Source of the DNA: Streptomycetaceae bacterium
Lineage (GTDB): Bacteria > Actinomycetota > Actinomycetes > Nanopelagicales > Nanopelagicaceae
Length of the DNA: 32,963 bases
Reading direction: 5' to 3'
NCBI GenBank assembly: GCA_027488575.1
Contig: JAIYBJ010000040.1
Span: 1-32,963, forward strand
Position numbers and translations under genes: made by a program. Under the pieces are notes generated by a model that worked only from the letters and a program-made list of their open reading frames with translations, did no database searches and had not been told where the DNA came from. Shown here piece after piece: positions 16,546 through 26,220 of the stretch. Each line of letters starts with the position of its first letter. Position 1 is the stretch's first letter.

Positions 16546-17832
16546 GTGAATTCACCAGTGACAGCAACAATTCCAAAGCACGATATTGCAGATGCATCAC
16601 TTGCTGCAGAAGGTCGCAAGCGCATTGAATGGGCAGAGCGCAACATGCCTGTGCTTGCAGAAATCCGTGCACGTTTTGAAAAATCACAACCATTTACCGG
16701 CGTACGCATTGCAGCCTGCATGCACGTAACAACAGAGACAGCAAACTTAATGCGCGTCCTCAAAGCTGGCGGTGCAGAGATTGCGCTCTGTGCGTCAAAC
16801 CCACTGTCAACACAAGATGACACTGCTGCGGCCCTTGTACATGAGTTTGGAATCAGTGTTTTTGCTCGCAATGCTGTTGATCGTGATGGTTATTACGCGC
16901 ACATCAATGCTGCACTTGATATCGAACCACACCAAGTATTCGATGATGGTTGTGACCTCGTAAACACTCTGCACACAACACGCAAAGAACTTATCGGCAA
17001 TATTGCTGGTGGTTGCGAAGAAACAACGACTGGAGTTATCCGCCTTAATCAGATGGCAAAGGATGGAGCACTTCAGTTCCCAATGATTGCTGTCAATGAC
17101 ACAGACACAAAGCACATGTTTGATAATCGTTACGGAACAGGTCAATCCACACTGGATGCAGTTTTCCGTGCGACTAACTTCTTACTTGCTGGTCGCGTAC
17201 TCGTTGTCGCAGGCTTTGGATATTGCGGTAAAGGTGTTGCAGAACGCGCAAAGGGAATGGGCGCAGACGTAATCATTACCGAAATTGATCCAACTAAGGC
17301 ACTCGATGCAATGATGCAAGGTTTCCGCGTTATGCCTATGGCTGATGCAGCAAAAATCGGTGATGTATTTATCACTGTAACTGGTAACCGCGATGTCTTG
17401 CGTGATGAGCACTTTGCTGTCATGAAAGATGGCGCAATCATGGCTAACTCTGGTCACTTTGATATTGAAATCGACGTTGCTTGGCTTGAGCAAAATGCAA
17501 AGAAGAAGAATGCAAAGATGCGTCACCAAACAGATGAATATGTTTTGGCAGATGGTCGTCGTCTTCTTCTTATTGCTGAAGGACGCCTCGTAAACCTTGG
17601 TGCCGCAGAAGGCCACCCAGCATCAGTAATGGATATGTCATTTTCTGATCAGGCACTCACTGCTGAGTACTTAGTTAAAGAAGCTAAGAACCTCAAGCCA
17701 GGTGTTCACACAGTGCCAACATATATTGATAAGGAAGTTGCAAGTCTTAAGCTACAAAGCATGGGTGGAAAGATTGATGTTCTTACTCCTGCACAAGATA
17801 TGTACTTGAACTCTTGGGAGCACGGTAGCTAA
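16546..17832 (+). CDS. ahcY: Adenosylhomocysteinase, short form
   Basis: A 428-residue NAD-dependent enzyme hydrolysing S-adenosylhomocysteine to homocysteine and adenosine, closing the methylation cycle. Seen: CMHVTTETA, NPLSTQDD, the substrate/NAD region VNDTDTKHMFDNRYGTGQST, Rossmann loop GFGYCGKG, and GNRDVL. The length and the VNDTDTKH/YGTGQST wording fit the shorter archaeal/Thermotoga-like branch rather than the about 480-495-residue form of mycobacteria with the extra loop and a Lys-x5-Tyr end; here the C-terminus is NSWEHGS. The start is GTG with AAAGGAG. Its TAA overlaps the mtrA ATG (TAATG). Confidence 0.94.
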   Translation: MNSPVTATIPKHDIADASLAAEGRKRIEWAERNMPVLAEIRARFEKSQPFTGVRIAACMHVTTETANLMRVLKAGGAEIALCASNPLSTQDDTAAALVHEFGISVFARNAVDRDGYYAHINAALDIEPHQVFDDGCDLVNTLHTTRKELIGNIAGGCEETTTGVIRLNQMAKDGALQFPMIAVNDTDTKHMFDNRYGTGQSTLDAVFRATNFLLAGRVLVVAGFGYCGKGVAERAKGMGADVIITEIDPTKALDAMMQGFRVMPMADAAKIGDVFITVTGNRDVLRDEHFAVMKDGAIMANSGHFDIEIDVAWLEQNAKKKNAKMRHQTDEYVLADGRRLLLIAEGRLVNLGAAEGHPASVMDMSFSDQALTAEYLVKEAKNLKPGVHTVPTYIDKEVASLKLQSMGGKIDVLTPAQDMYLNSWEHGS

Positions 17833-18515
17833 TGACCTTGGTATTGGTCGTCGATGACGACCAGGACCTTGCAGAAATGCTTGGCATCGTTTTAACCGGT
17901 GCCGGAATAGATGTTGATTTAGTAAGCAGAGGCGACGAAGCTCTGGAGGCATTTAGAAATAATCCTCCAGACTTAGTCCTTCTAGATGTAATGCTTCCAG
18001 GTTTAGATGGAATAGAAGTATGTAAACAAATTCGCTCAGAATCCATGGTTCCAATTGTCATGCTCTCGGCAAAGGGCGATTCACATGATGTTGTGCGCGG
18101 ACTTGAAGCCGGTGCTGATGATTACATGGTTAAACCTTTTCGCCATCAAACAGAACTAGTCGCTCGAATCCGTACCCGACTGCGACGTACAAACACAGAT
18201 GTTGCGGGATTGCTTACAATTTCTAATTTAACTATTGATGTAAATGCGCATGAAGTTATGAGAGCAGGAAAAAGCATTCCACTGACTCGCCTCGAATTTG
18301 ATCTTTTGGTGGCACTTGCCCGCGAACCTGGCAGAGTCTTTACGCGCGATGCACTTTTAAGCGAAGTGTGGGGGTACAGACACTCCACAGATACTCGTTT
18401 GGTGAACGTTCATATTCAACGGTTACGAGCAAAAATTGAAAAAGATCCAGAGCATCCCGAAATCGTCATTACAGTGCGTGGAGTTGGATATAAAGCAGGA
18501 AATCAAAACCATTAA
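17832..18515 (+). CDS. mtrA: Response regulator MtrA (OmpR family)
   Basis: A 227-residue regulator. The receiver domain (1-about 120) has the acidic pair D9/D10, phospho-accepting D52 in LLDVMLPG, S79 and K101. The winged-helix DNA-binding domain (about 130-225) shows LTRLEFDLLVALAREPGRVFTR and a closing RGVGYKA. MtrA controls growth, septation and cell-wall hydrolases in Actinobacteria. The gene overlaps ahcY by 1 nt and is followed 2 nt later by the cognate kinase. In M. tuberculosis tmk lies between sahH and mtrA; here it is absent. Confidence 0.95.
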   Translation: MTLVLVVDDDQDLAEMLGIVLTGAGIDVDLVSRGDEALEAFRNNPPDLVLLDVMLPGLDGIEVCKQIRSESMVPIVMLSAKGDSHDVVRGLEAGADDYMVKPFRHQTELVARIRTRLRRTNTDVAGLLTISNLTIDVNAHEVMRAGKSIPLTRLEFDLLVALAREPGRVFTRDALLSEVWGYRHSTDTRLVNVHIQRLRAKIEKDPEHPEIVITVRGVGYKAGNQNH

Positions 18516-18517
18516 CA

Positions 18518-20071
18518 ATGGGCACACTTTCAAATCGACTAAGAACCTCTCTGGCACTTCGCGTGCTGATTTCAACAATTGTTCTCTCATCAGGAGTTAT
18601 CTGGCTTTCGGGTTCGATTCTGGATTCACGGGTATCAGCCGGTGTTAAACAAGTAAATTTAGATTCAGCAATCAATGAGGCCAGATCAACAATAGTTAGT
18701 GCGCGGTACAGATTTATCCTTGCAAAAAGCAGCTCTGCAGAAGATATTGACACTCTTATTACTGAAATCGTTAGTTCTACAACCACAATCGGTGCGCGGG
18801 CGAGCGGTCGAGAATTAGTTTTACTTCGTGGTCAATTGGTAAATCCAGTTGGAAAAGATTTTTCAACGGCGTCAAATCTCGTTGATCCAGCGTCGCTGCC
18901 AGAAGAATTTCGTCAGACAGTTCGTCGCACCGGCGAATTGAATTGGTCCTACATAACTATTAAGTACGCAGGTTCATTAAAAGTGCCCGCAATCGCGGTA
19001 GGGGATATGGTTTCTATTCCTAAATCAGGGCGATATGAAATGTATCTGCTCTTTCCATTAACTAATCAAAACAAAACCCTTACCTTGATTTCGCGCTCGA
19101 TTATTATTGTCGATATCGCATTGGTCTTCTTAATTGGTTTAATCACATGGCTTGTCACGCGCCAGGTTGTTCGACCCGTTCGTGAAGCGGCACGAGTTGC
19201 AGAACGATTTACGTCTGGAGATTTGAACCAGCGGATGCAAGTAAATCGACGAGATGAAATCGCAACACTCGGTAACTCCTTTAATGAGATGGCGGATTCA
19301 ATTCAGCGACAGATTACGCGTTTGGAAAATCTGTCACGCGTCCAACAACGTTTTGTTTCCGATGTGTCTCACGAGTTAAGAACCCCTTTAACAACGCTTC
19401 GAATGGCTTCTGAAGTTATTTATTCATCCCGGGACGGCTTTGACCCGCAGGTCGCACGTAGCGCCGAATTATTAGTTGGAAACATAGAACGATTCGAGAG
19501 ATTGCTCGAAGATCTTTTAGAAGTTAGCCGATTTGATGCTGAAGTAGCGGTTCTTGAGCCAGTGGATTTCAATCTCATAGCACTTATCAACAAATGCATT
19601 GAAGATCTTGAACTTGTTGCCAAGGAAAATGGAACTCAGATTGTTTTTAAGCCCTACAGTCAAGAATTATTGATAACTGCAGATGCACGCCGCGTTGAGA
19701 GGATTTTGCGTAACTTACTAAACAACGCCGTAGATCACGCAGATTCAAAACCAATTGATGTTTACCTCGAATATAACGAAAATGATGTGGCAATAGCGGT
19801 GAGGGATCACGGTGTCGGTATTGATCAGAATTCTCTACTTCGAGTGTTCGATCGTTTTTGGCGCGCAGATCCATCTCGTTCGCGCGTTCGCGGTGGCACA
19901 GGTCTTGGGTTATCAATCGCATTAGAAGATGCGCGATTACACAACGGAGAGCTCGAGGTATGGGGTCGACCAGGACATGGTGCACATTTCGTAGTCACGC
20001 TACCCCGTGTGGCCGGCAATCATATTGAGTCACGACTGATTCGTCTTGAACCAAAAGATTTCAAAATCTAA
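18518..20071 (+). CDS. mtrB: Sensor histidine kinase MtrB
   Basis: A 517-residue membrane kinase partnered with MtrA. TM1 is about 12-32, an extracytoplasmic sensor loop 33-190, TM2 about 193-215, HAMP about 212-265, HisKA with H285 in SDVSHELRTPLTT, then the ATPase domain with N box RNLLNNAVDHA, G1 DHGVGID and G2 GGTGLGLSIA. Length and the order mtrA-mtrB fit MtrB. The ATG 18518 follows the mtrA stop by 2 nt. The lipoprotein gene lpqB, usually directly downstream and functionally tied to MtrB, is missing; the next gene 59 nt away is comF-like. Confidence 0.95.
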   Translation: MGTLSNRLRTSLALRVLISTIVLSSGVIWLSGSILDSRVSAGVKQVNLDSAINEARSTIVSARYRFILAKSSSAEDIDTLITEIVSSTTTIGARASGRELVLLRGQLVNPVGKDFSTASNLVDPASLPEEFRQTVRRTGELNWSYITIKYAGSLKVPAIAVGDMVSIPKSGRYEMYLLFPLTNQNKTLTLISRSIIIVDIALVFLIGLITWLVTRQVVRPVREAARVAERFTSGDLNQRMQVNRRDEIATLGNSFNEMADSIQRQITRLENLSRVQQRFVSDVSHELRTPLTTLRMASEVIYSSRDGFDPQVARSAELLVGNIERFERLLEDLLEVSRFDAEVAVLEPVDFNLIALINKCIEDLELVAKENGTQIVFKPYSQELLITADARRVERILRNLLNNAVDHADSKPIDVYLEYNENDVAIAVRDHGVGIDQNSLLRVFDRFWRADPSRSRVRGGTGLGLSIALEDARLHNGELEVWGRPGHGAHFVVTLPRVAGNHIESRLIRLEPKDFKI

Positions 20072-20130
20072 GTACACACAGTTTCAAAGAATTAACTTCG
20101 CGCTTCTCTATTTTTCGACATTATTCCTGA

Positions 20131-20778
20131 GTGTTTAAGCCTCAATCACTAACAGAGATTTTGTTTCCGCTTCGTTGTCTTGGTTGCCGTGCACTAGGAC
20201 CAAGTATTTGTTCGCAATGCAGACTTCAATGGAATCCACATGTGTATCGAAGCACTTTAGATTCGATGCATGTGTACTCAGCGATTCTGTATTCACCGGT
20301 AGCAAAGCGAATTATTCTCTCTGCAAAAGAAGGGGGAGTGAAGGCTGCCGATGATTTAATCATTCATGCAATTTCTCATAGCTTGCACCTATTGTTACGG
20401 GATTTCGAAGTGGGAATCCTTGTTCCTGCCCCGTCACGCAAAAGTTCTAATCGAAAAAGAGGGCGTGATTTTCTATCGGTAATTACACATTCAATTGCTC
20501 AAAGTGAATCCCTTGATTGCATGGATTTACTGATTCATACCCGAAAGATTAAAGATCATTCTGAACTCAATGCCCATGAGCGAAGTGAGAATATTTATCA
20601 AGCTTTGGCGATTAACAGGAATAAACTGCCCGCACTGGGAGTTGATACAGATGTGATTCTTGTTGATGACTTGATCACGACAGGTGCAACACTTCTTGAA
20701 GCCCGTCGGGCGCTAGAAGTGCGTGGAATAAGGGTGATTGCGGCAATTACTGCCTGCCTCTCACCACCGCTAAGATAG
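20131..20778 (+). CDS. ComF-like phosphoribosyltransferase-fold protein
   Basis: A 215-residue member of the ComFC/amidophosphoribosyltransferase-like family. The N-terminus has a zinc-finger-like [15 protein letters not shown]; the C-terminal part has the PRPP-type loop [15 protein letters not shown]. In competent bacteria ComF helps DNA uptake; in most Actinobacteria the exact role is unproven. The start is GTG 20131 with no good Shine-Dalgarno. The position between mtrB and secA matches Rv3242c, with the hibernation factor gene usually in between absent. Confidence 0.88.
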   Translation: MFKPQSLTEILFPLRCLGCRALGPSICSQCRLQWNPHVYRSTLDSMHVYSAILYSPVAKRIILSAKEGGVKAADDLIIHAISHSLHLLLRDFEVGILVPAPSRKSSNRKRGRDFLSVITHSIAQSESLDCMDLLIHTRKIKDHSELNAHERSENIYQALAINRNKLPALGVDTDVILVDDLITTGATLLEARRALEVRGIRVIAAITACLSPPLR

Positions 20779-20825
20779 GCCAGTTACTTCGACCGACCAA
20801 TCAGATAGCCAGAAAGGGTGATGTG

Positions 20826-23495
20826 ATGCCAGCAATTTTTGACCGCATTATGCGCGCTGGCGAAGGTCGAATTCTCAAAGAACTCACTAAATTAACTCAT
20901 CTTGTAAATGCACAAGAATCTCGCATGGTCGCAATGAGCGATGATGAATTGCGTGAGCAGACTCAATTGTTTAAGAATCGCTACGCACAAGGCGAAACAC
21001 TCGATGATTTATTGCCCGAAGCATTTGCTGTTGTTCGCGAAGCGGCAAAGCGCACGTTGGGTCAACGTCATTACGACGTTCAAATTATGGGTGGAGCCGC
21101 ACTTCACCGCGGCAATATCGCAGAAATGCGTACTGGTGAAGGAAAGACTCTTGTTGCAACTCTTCCATCTTACTTAAACGCACTTGCTGGACGTGGAGTA
21201 CACGTTGTTACAGTCAATGATTATCTAGCAGAACGCGATAGTGAATGGATGGGTCGCGTTCATCGCTTCCTTGGACTAAAAGTTGGCGTCATTCTTGCAA
21301 ACATGACACCCGTAGAACGTCGCGAAGCTTATGGTTCTGACATTACTTACGGCACAAATAATGAATTTGGCTTTGATTATCTGCGCGATAACATGGCTTG
21401 GAATCTTGATGATTGCGTTCACAGAGATCACTTCTTTGCCGTCGTCGACGAAGTTGACTCAATTTTGATTGACGAAGCTCGTACACCATTAATCATCAGT
21501 GGACCGGCTGATAAAGCAACGAAGTGGTACCTCGAATTTAGCCAGTTAGTTCAAAAGTTAGATCGCGGACGTCACTACGAAGTAGATGAGAAGAAGCGCA
21601 CCGCAGGAATTCTTGAAGAGGGTGTCACCCGCGTTGAAGAATTACTTAAGATTGAAAATCTCTACGAAGCGGCAAACACACCGATGATTGGTTATCTCAA
21701 CAACGCGATTCGCGCAAAGGAACTTTACAAGCGCGATAAAGATTACGTAGTCATGAATGGCGAACTATTAATCGTTGACGAACATACTGGCCGAATCCTT
21801 GCAGGACGTCGTTACAGCGAGGGTATGCACCAAGCTTTAGAAGCTAAAGAGCGCATCGAAATCAAAGATGAAAACCAGACTCTTGCAACGATTACTCTAC
21901 AAAACTACTTCCGCTTATACGAAAAGCTTTCTGGTATGACCGGTACTGCTATGACTGAAGCATCTGAATTCCATCAGATCTACAAGCTTGGCGTTGTTCC
22001 AATTCCAACAAACCGTTCGATGGTTCGTATTGATCAGCCAGATTTGGTTTATAAATCAGAGGCTGGAAAATTTGCAGCCGTTACTAAAGACATCGCTGAA
22101 CGTCACCGCAAGGGACAACCAGTATTGGTTGGAACAGTCAGCGTTGAAAAATCTGAAGAGTTATCCGCTCTACTTAAGAAGAGTGGAGTCCCACACGAAG
22201 TTCTTAACGCGAAACATCACGAACGCGAAGCGGCAATCATTGCTCGCGCGGGTGTAGTTGGCGCCGTAACTGTTGCAACAAATATGGCGGGTCGCGGAAC
22301 CGACATCATGCTCGGTGGCAACCCAGAGTTCATGGCTGACTTTGAATTACAACGTAAAGGTTTGTCTCCAGTAGATAATCCAAAAGAGTACGAAGCTGCG
22401 TGGCCGGAAGAAATTGCTAAGCAAAAAGCTGCGGTAGCAAAGGGTCACGATGAAGTCAGTGCACTCGGCGGTTTGTATGTTCTCGGAACCGAGCGCCACG
22501 AATCTCGTCGTATTGATAACCAGTTGCGTGGTCGTTCTGGTCGCCAAGGAGATCCCGGCGAATCTCGTTTCTACTTATCTTTGCAAGACGAACTTATGCG
22601 CAGATTTAACTCAGGTTTAGTTGAACGATTCTTATCAGCAGCTGGAATTCCAGAGGATGAACCAATTGAATCCAAGATGGTTTCAAACGCAATTCGTTCT
22701 GCTCAAACACAAGTAGAAGCACAGAACTTTGAAATTCGTAAGAACGTTCTCAAGTATGACGATGTAATGAATCGCCAACGCGAGGTAATTTATGGAGAGC
22801 GTCGCCTGGTTCTTGAAGGTAAAGACCTTAAGGATCAAGTTGGCGAATTTATGAGTGAAACACTCGGCGCATACGTTGATGCAGCTACCGCTGATGGATA
22901 TGCAGAGGATTGGGATCTAGAAAAACTCTGGACCGCCCTTAAAGTTATTTATCCAGTTACATTTACTATCCAAGAACTCGAAACAGAAGCTGGTTCTCGA
23001 GCAGGAATAGATGCTGATTTCTTGAAGGCACGCATCCTCGAAGATGTTGCTACTGCATATCAAAAGCGTGAACAGAGTTTAGGAAGCGAAGTTATGCGCG
23101 AACTAGAGCGCAAAGTACTGCTATCCGTTCTTGATCGAAAATGGCGCGAACATCTCTACGAAATGGATTATCTGCAAGAGGGAATTGGTCTTCGCGCGAT
23201 GGCGCAACGCGATCCACTCGTTGAGTATCAACGTGAAGGTTTTGATCTATTCACAGCGATGATGGATGCAATCAAAGAAGAAATTGCGAGTTACCTCTTC
23301 AATATCGAAGTTCAAGTTGAAGGCAACAATAAAGTGCAAGCAAAAGGTCTTGAACAACCAGAGGCACCAGCAGCTGCACTTAAATACACAGCTGCTGACG
23401 AAGATGGTGTCACTCGCTCAACAGATGTTTCAAGAAATGGTCCATGTCCTTGTGGTTCAGGTAAGAAGTTCAAGCGCTGCCACGGCGCCGCTTAA
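20826..23495 (+). CDS. secA: Preprotein translocase ATPase SecA
   Basis: An 889-residue motor that drives proteins through SecYEG. Visible: MRTGEGKT (Walker A), the [15 protein letters not shown] region, GMTGTA, the C-terminal helicase lobe with [10 protein letters not shown] and [11 protein letters not shown], and the zinc-binding tail [15 protein letters not shown]. Full length for the SecA1 type. Two starts are possible: GTG 20823 and ATG 20826; ATG is chosen because AAAGGG (20813-20818) is 7 nt upstream and family members begin MPAIFD. It ends 4 nt from the convergent Rv3235-like stop. Confidence 0.97.
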   Translation: MPAIFDRIMRAGEGRILKELTKLTHLVNAQESRMVAMSDDELREQTQLFKNRYAQGETLDDLLPEAFAVVREAAKRTLGQRHYDVQIMGGAALHRGNIAEMRTGEGKTLVATLPSYLNALAGRGVHVVTVNDYLAERDSEWMGRVHRFLGLKVGVILANMTPVERREAYGSDITYGTNNEFGFDYLRDNMAWNLDDCVHRDHFFAVVDEVDSILIDEARTPLIISGPADKATKWYLEFSQLVQKLDRGRHYEVDEKKRTAGILEEGVTRVEELLKIENLYEAANTPMIGYLNNAIRAKELYKRDKDYVVMNGELLIVDEHTGRILAGRRYSEGMHQALEAKERIEIKDENQTLATITLQNYFRLYEKLSGMTGTAMTEASEFHQIYKLGVVPIPTNRSMVRIDQPDLVYKSEAGKFAAVTKDIAERHRKGQPVLVGTVSVEKSEELSALLKKSGVPHEVLNAKHHEREAAIIARAGVVGAVTVATNMAGRGTDIMLGGNPEFMADFELQRKGLSPVDNPKEYEAAWPEEIAKQKAAVAKGHDEVSALGGLYVLGTERHESRRIDNQLRGRSGRQGDPGESRFYLSLQDELMRRFNSGLVERFLSAAGIPEDEPIESKMVSNAIRSAQTQVEAQNFEIRKNVLKYDDVMNRQREVIYGERRLVLEGKDLKDQVGEFMSETLGAYVDAATADGYAEDWDLEKLWTALKVIYPVTFTIQELETEAGSRAGIDADFLKARILEDVATAYQKREQSLGSEVMRELERKVLLSVLDRKWREHLYEMDYLQEGIGLRAMAQRDPLVEYQREGFDLFTAMMDAIKEEIASYLFNIEVQVEGNNKVQAKGLEQPEAPAAALKYTAADEDGVTRSTDVSRNGPCPCGSGKKFKRCHGAA

Positions 23496-23499
23496 TTAC

Positions 23500-24018
23500 T
23501 TAAAGCAAGTCCAACGCTGTACATAACCATCGATTATCAACACCTTCAAAGCGAACCGCAATCGCACGCAATCTCTCTGAATATCTAACCGTGATGACTG
23601 ATTCACAAATTCCATCAAGTGGTTCACTTTGGCGAATCGTTCTTAACTTTCCAACCTCTTTCATACTTCCAGCCCTTGCATGCAAATCTGTGTATATCTT
23701 TCTGTGACACATGCGAGTGAGCTGAGATGGAGAACGTCTTCCTGCCCATATTTCAAGAACGCTGACAACAAATCTCATAGTCCATTCGTGCAACTCTGGT
23801 AGGTCACTTGCAGAAGTCGGCTGAGGTGAAAAATCAGGATCGTAATCATCATCAAAGCTAGAGGGAATTAAGTAGAGTCGTGCTTTTTGTTTTTCATGCT
23901 CCAAAACGACTGGTCGAAACATCTCAAGCATTGGGTGTTGCCAATCTTCGGCTTCGCAGCTTGAAATTTCTGCATAAGTAACTGGTTTAAGTAAGGAAAT
24001 GCTCTCAATTGTTGTCAT
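23500..24018 (-). CDS. Rv3235-like (DUF6459-type) protein
   Basis: A 172-residue protein of unknown function. The C-terminal two thirds show the family pattern: a helix with VSVLEIWAGRRSPSQLTRMC, then strands with VITVRYSERLRAIAVRFEG and the final RWLCTALDLL. The N-terminus is acidic and low complexity. I take ATG 24018; the frame is open to a TTG at 24060, which would add 14 residues that look unlike the family. Placement next to secA follows the Rv3235/Rv3240c region. It is the only minus-strand gene between 7304 and 27686. Confidence 0.78.
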   Translation of the reverse strand: MTTIESISLLKPVTYAEISSCEAEDWQHPMLEMFRPVVLEHEKQKARLYLIPSSFDDDYDPDFSPQPTSASDLPELHEWTMRFVVSVLEIWAGRRSPSQLTRMCHRKIYTDLHARAGSMKEVGKLRTIRQSEPLDGICESVITVRYSERLRAIAVRFEGVDNRWLCTALDLL

Positions 24019-24118
24019 GAACAGATGGTGGCGGGCGCATAACCAAGAGAGAACAGGCAAAGTAATGATTTATTTATCAACAAAAAGTATGAATGTGGAC
24101 TCTGATTTTTGATTCTCA

Positions 24119-24742
24119 ATGAATAGCGTTAAGTGCCTTCCTATGGCCATTCACAGAAAAAATTCTCGATCACGCTTAGTCCTTGCAATCGCACTCATCG
24201 TCGCATCCTTATTGAGTGCTTTCATATTCTCTGCCCTCGCAAACCAGAGAAGCACCATGATTGTTTCGACTACGTTTTTGCTTCCTGGGCACCAGATAAA
24301 AGAGAGCGATCTGGCGCGCGTTCAAGTAACACTGGGAGATGTTGGAAACAATTACATCAGCCAAGAATCTGAGATTGTGGGTACTTTTTCAAAGGTTCGC
24401 ATCGAAGCACACGAACTCATTGCCCGGACATCGATTTCTTCGCACATTGATTTAGTTTCACTAAGTTCAGTTCCCCTGAGCATTCGATCTGCAGATGCAC
24501 CGGAAGGAATCATTCCTGGTTCAATTATTGATATTTATTGGGTGCAATCGGAGACATCTGCAGAGATTCAATTAGTTCCCGAACTTGTAATTGCAGGCGC
24601 ACATGTTTTAGCAATTTCTAAGAGCGGATCAAATTTCGGCAGCGAAGTTGGACTCACGGTAGCCGTGCAATCAGATGAGGTGCTGTCTTTACTGGGGGCA
24701 ACTTCACAAGGTCGAGTTGTACTTGTGAGCTCTCATGGCTGA
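24119..24742 (+). CDS. SAF-domain membrane-anchored protein (CpaB-like)
   Basis: A protein of 207 residues from ATG 24119, or 199 from ATG 24143 (MAIHRKN), which looks the more natural start. A basic N-terminus leads to one membrane helix (about 20-42 in the longer numbering), then a SAF domain beginning STTFLLPGHQIKESDLARV, and a second beta region with GIIPGSIIDIYWV. This layout is that of CpaB/RcpC-type Flp-pilus and FlgA-type proteins. It overlaps the next gene by 8 nt. No CpaF ATPase, TadB/C or pilin gene follows, so a pilus role is open. Confidence 0.78.
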   Translation: MNSVKCLPMAIHRKNSRSRLVLAIALIVASLLSAFIFSALANQRSTMIVSTTFLLPGHQIKESDLARVQVTLGDVGNNYISQESEIVGTFSKVRIEAHELIARTSISSHIDLVSLSSVPLSIRSADAPEGIIPGSIIDIYWVQSETSAEIQLVPELVIAGAHVLAISKSGSNFGSEVGLTVAVQSDEVLSLLGATSQGRVVLVSSHG

Positions 24743-25835
24743 GATTGCTCTTCCAATAATTGTCACTGCTATTTCACACTCCGAGCAAGAGAGTTTTGTT
24801 TCTGGAACTCTCTTTTCTCAAGGCTGGAGTGTTATCCATCGCGCAGTAGATTTTGAATCACTCCGTGAGTTTGCGGCATCTAATCCAGAGAAAGCGAGTT
24901 CTGCACTTCTGCTTTATTCACCAGATCTCAATAACTTTGACTCAGTTTCTTTTGAATCTCTCTGCCTAAGTTTTCGTCAGGTCATTGGATTTGCATCTAG
25001 TAATACAGAGCGAAGCAGTGATGATGGTTTGCATGAGATTCCAACTTCAGCGCCCCAGCTAGCAACTTTTATTCGTGGCTATGTCCGATCTCCACTCATT
25101 CGGAAATTAACTCCCTTGATTCAATCCGAGAAACGAGCCCGTGTAATTGCAGTGGCATCAGCAGGTTCGTGTACGGGGGCAAGTACCGTGGCAATTAATC
25201 TTTCCTATGAGTTATCACTTAAGCAAAAGAAAGTTCTACTGATTGATGCCAATTTAAGTGAACCAAGCATTGCGATTTATCTAGATCAGCGAAACTTAAT
25301 TGATGAAGAACTATGGCGAATTTCGTCCCCTCGTATGTACATCAAGGAGCTCACCCGTGAGCGAATTTCAGAGTTTGATCCCATGATTGTTAAGGCCCAT
25401 ACAGAGTTTGACTTTGTCATCCTGGATTTAGGAGTTATTCGTGATCTCTCTTCACAACTTTCGGACCGTCGAGCAGATTCACTCATCATTACATGGGCAG
25501 GTGATCACGCCGATGAGTTGTGGATTATTGCCAAGCCGGATCGAATCGGTCTGATGAGATTTAAGAAAATTACATCGATACTCAGCAGAACCTCATTAAT
25601 TGCTTCAATCACCTTCGTACTAAATATGCGAACCAATGGAAGAAAAGGCCAAGAAGAGGAGAAAGCTTTTCTGGAGATAGCAACGACGCAGAAAGCAGCG
25701 CACCTATACGTTTTGCCAGTAGATGTACGTGGAACAACCGAATCCACTCAATCTCGGGCGGCTCTTGCAGAGGTAAATGAACGAGGAGTTCTGAGAAAAG
25801 CGCTGGCATCAATCGCAAGTGAAATGACTTCCTAA
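24735..25835 (+). CDS. CpaE/MinD-like protein with degenerate P-loop
   Basis: A 366-residue protein. Residues 1-about 130 look like an atypical receiver-like domain, as in CpaE/TadZ. From 136 a MinD/ParA fold begins: VIAVASAGSCTGASTVAI, LLIDANLSEPSIAIYL with D171, and later FVILDLG. The Walker A loop (143-151) reads AGSCTGAST: both the signature Lys and the catalytic Lys of KGGxGKT are missing, so nucleotide hydrolysis is doubtful. Actinobacterial relatives also carry altered P-loops. Overlap with the SAF gene implies a joint envelope-localised function, perhaps polar or septal positioning (inference). Confidence 0.78.
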   Translation: MAEIALPIIVTAISHSEQESFVSGTLFSQGWSVIHRAVDFESLREFAASNPEKASSALLLYSPDLNNFDSVSFESLCLSFRQVIGFASSNTERSSDDGLHEIPTSAPQLATFIRGYVRSPLIRKLTPLIQSEKRARVIAVASAGSCTGASTVAINLSYELSLKQKKVLLIDANLSEPSIAIYLDQRNLIDEELWRISSPRMYIKELTRERISEFDPMIVKAHTEFDFVILDLGVIRDLSSQLSDRRADSLIITWAGDHADELWIIAKPDRIGLMRFKKITSILSRTSLIASITFVLNMRTNGRKGQEEEKAFLEIATTQKAAHLYVLPVDVRGTTESTQSRAALAEVNERGVLRKALASIASEMTS

Positions 25836-25840
25836 ACTCT

Positions 25841-25846
25841 TATACC
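25841..25846 (+). promoter_or_regulatory. Possible -10 box before the DUF6912 gene
   Basis: TATACC lies 8 nt before ATG 25855 in the short 19-nt gap after the CpaE-like gene. The last base is not T, so it is a weaker case than the other start-proximal boxes. Confidence 0.25.
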
Positions 25847-25854
25847 CTTAGCCA

Positions 25855-26220
25855 ATGCGCGCATATCTGGCTATGACTCTTGATGAAGTCAGAGACTTTC
25901 ATGCCCAAAAAAAATTCACTCCCGAAATTGTTTACGCTCCCACCATTAAATTTGTTACTGAAAATCCCGAGTTGGATGATGAAGCAGCCGAGTTCGAGAT
26001 CTCTATGATTGCTGCCCGAAACTCTGGCGGATATGTCATCGCACTTGAAGTTACTGATCAACAAATTGCGCAACACCTAGAAGAAACTGTTGTATTAAAT
26101 GAGGAAGTAATCTGGGAAAGCGTCGAAGCGCTATTTGCATATGACTCAAATGACGATGAATTAACCTGGTATGCCACTCAAGAAATTGGTGATTACTTAG
26201 ATACCGCGGGTACCAAATAA
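25855..26220 (+). CDS. DUF6912-like protein (Rv3231c-like)
   Basis: A 121-residue acidic protein of unknown function starting MRAYLAMTLDEVRDF, the typical opening of a small actinobacterial family that includes Rv3231c. No cysteine, membrane segment or catalytic motif is seen. Its TAA overlaps the ATG of pdtaS (TAATG), so the two are translated together. The family name is recalled from sequence resemblance and context. Confidence 0.75.
   Translation: MRAYLAMTLDEVRDFHAQKKFTPEIVYAPTIKFVTENPELDDEAAEFEISMIAARNSGGYVIALEVTDQQIAQHLEETVVLNEEVIWESVEALFAYDSNDDELTWYATQEIGDYLDTAGTK

Noticed and set aside
17182-17616. 144-codon minus-strand frame opposite ahcY
   Set aside because: Shadow of the conserved adenosylhomocysteinase; Cys/Ile-rich with no family resemblance.
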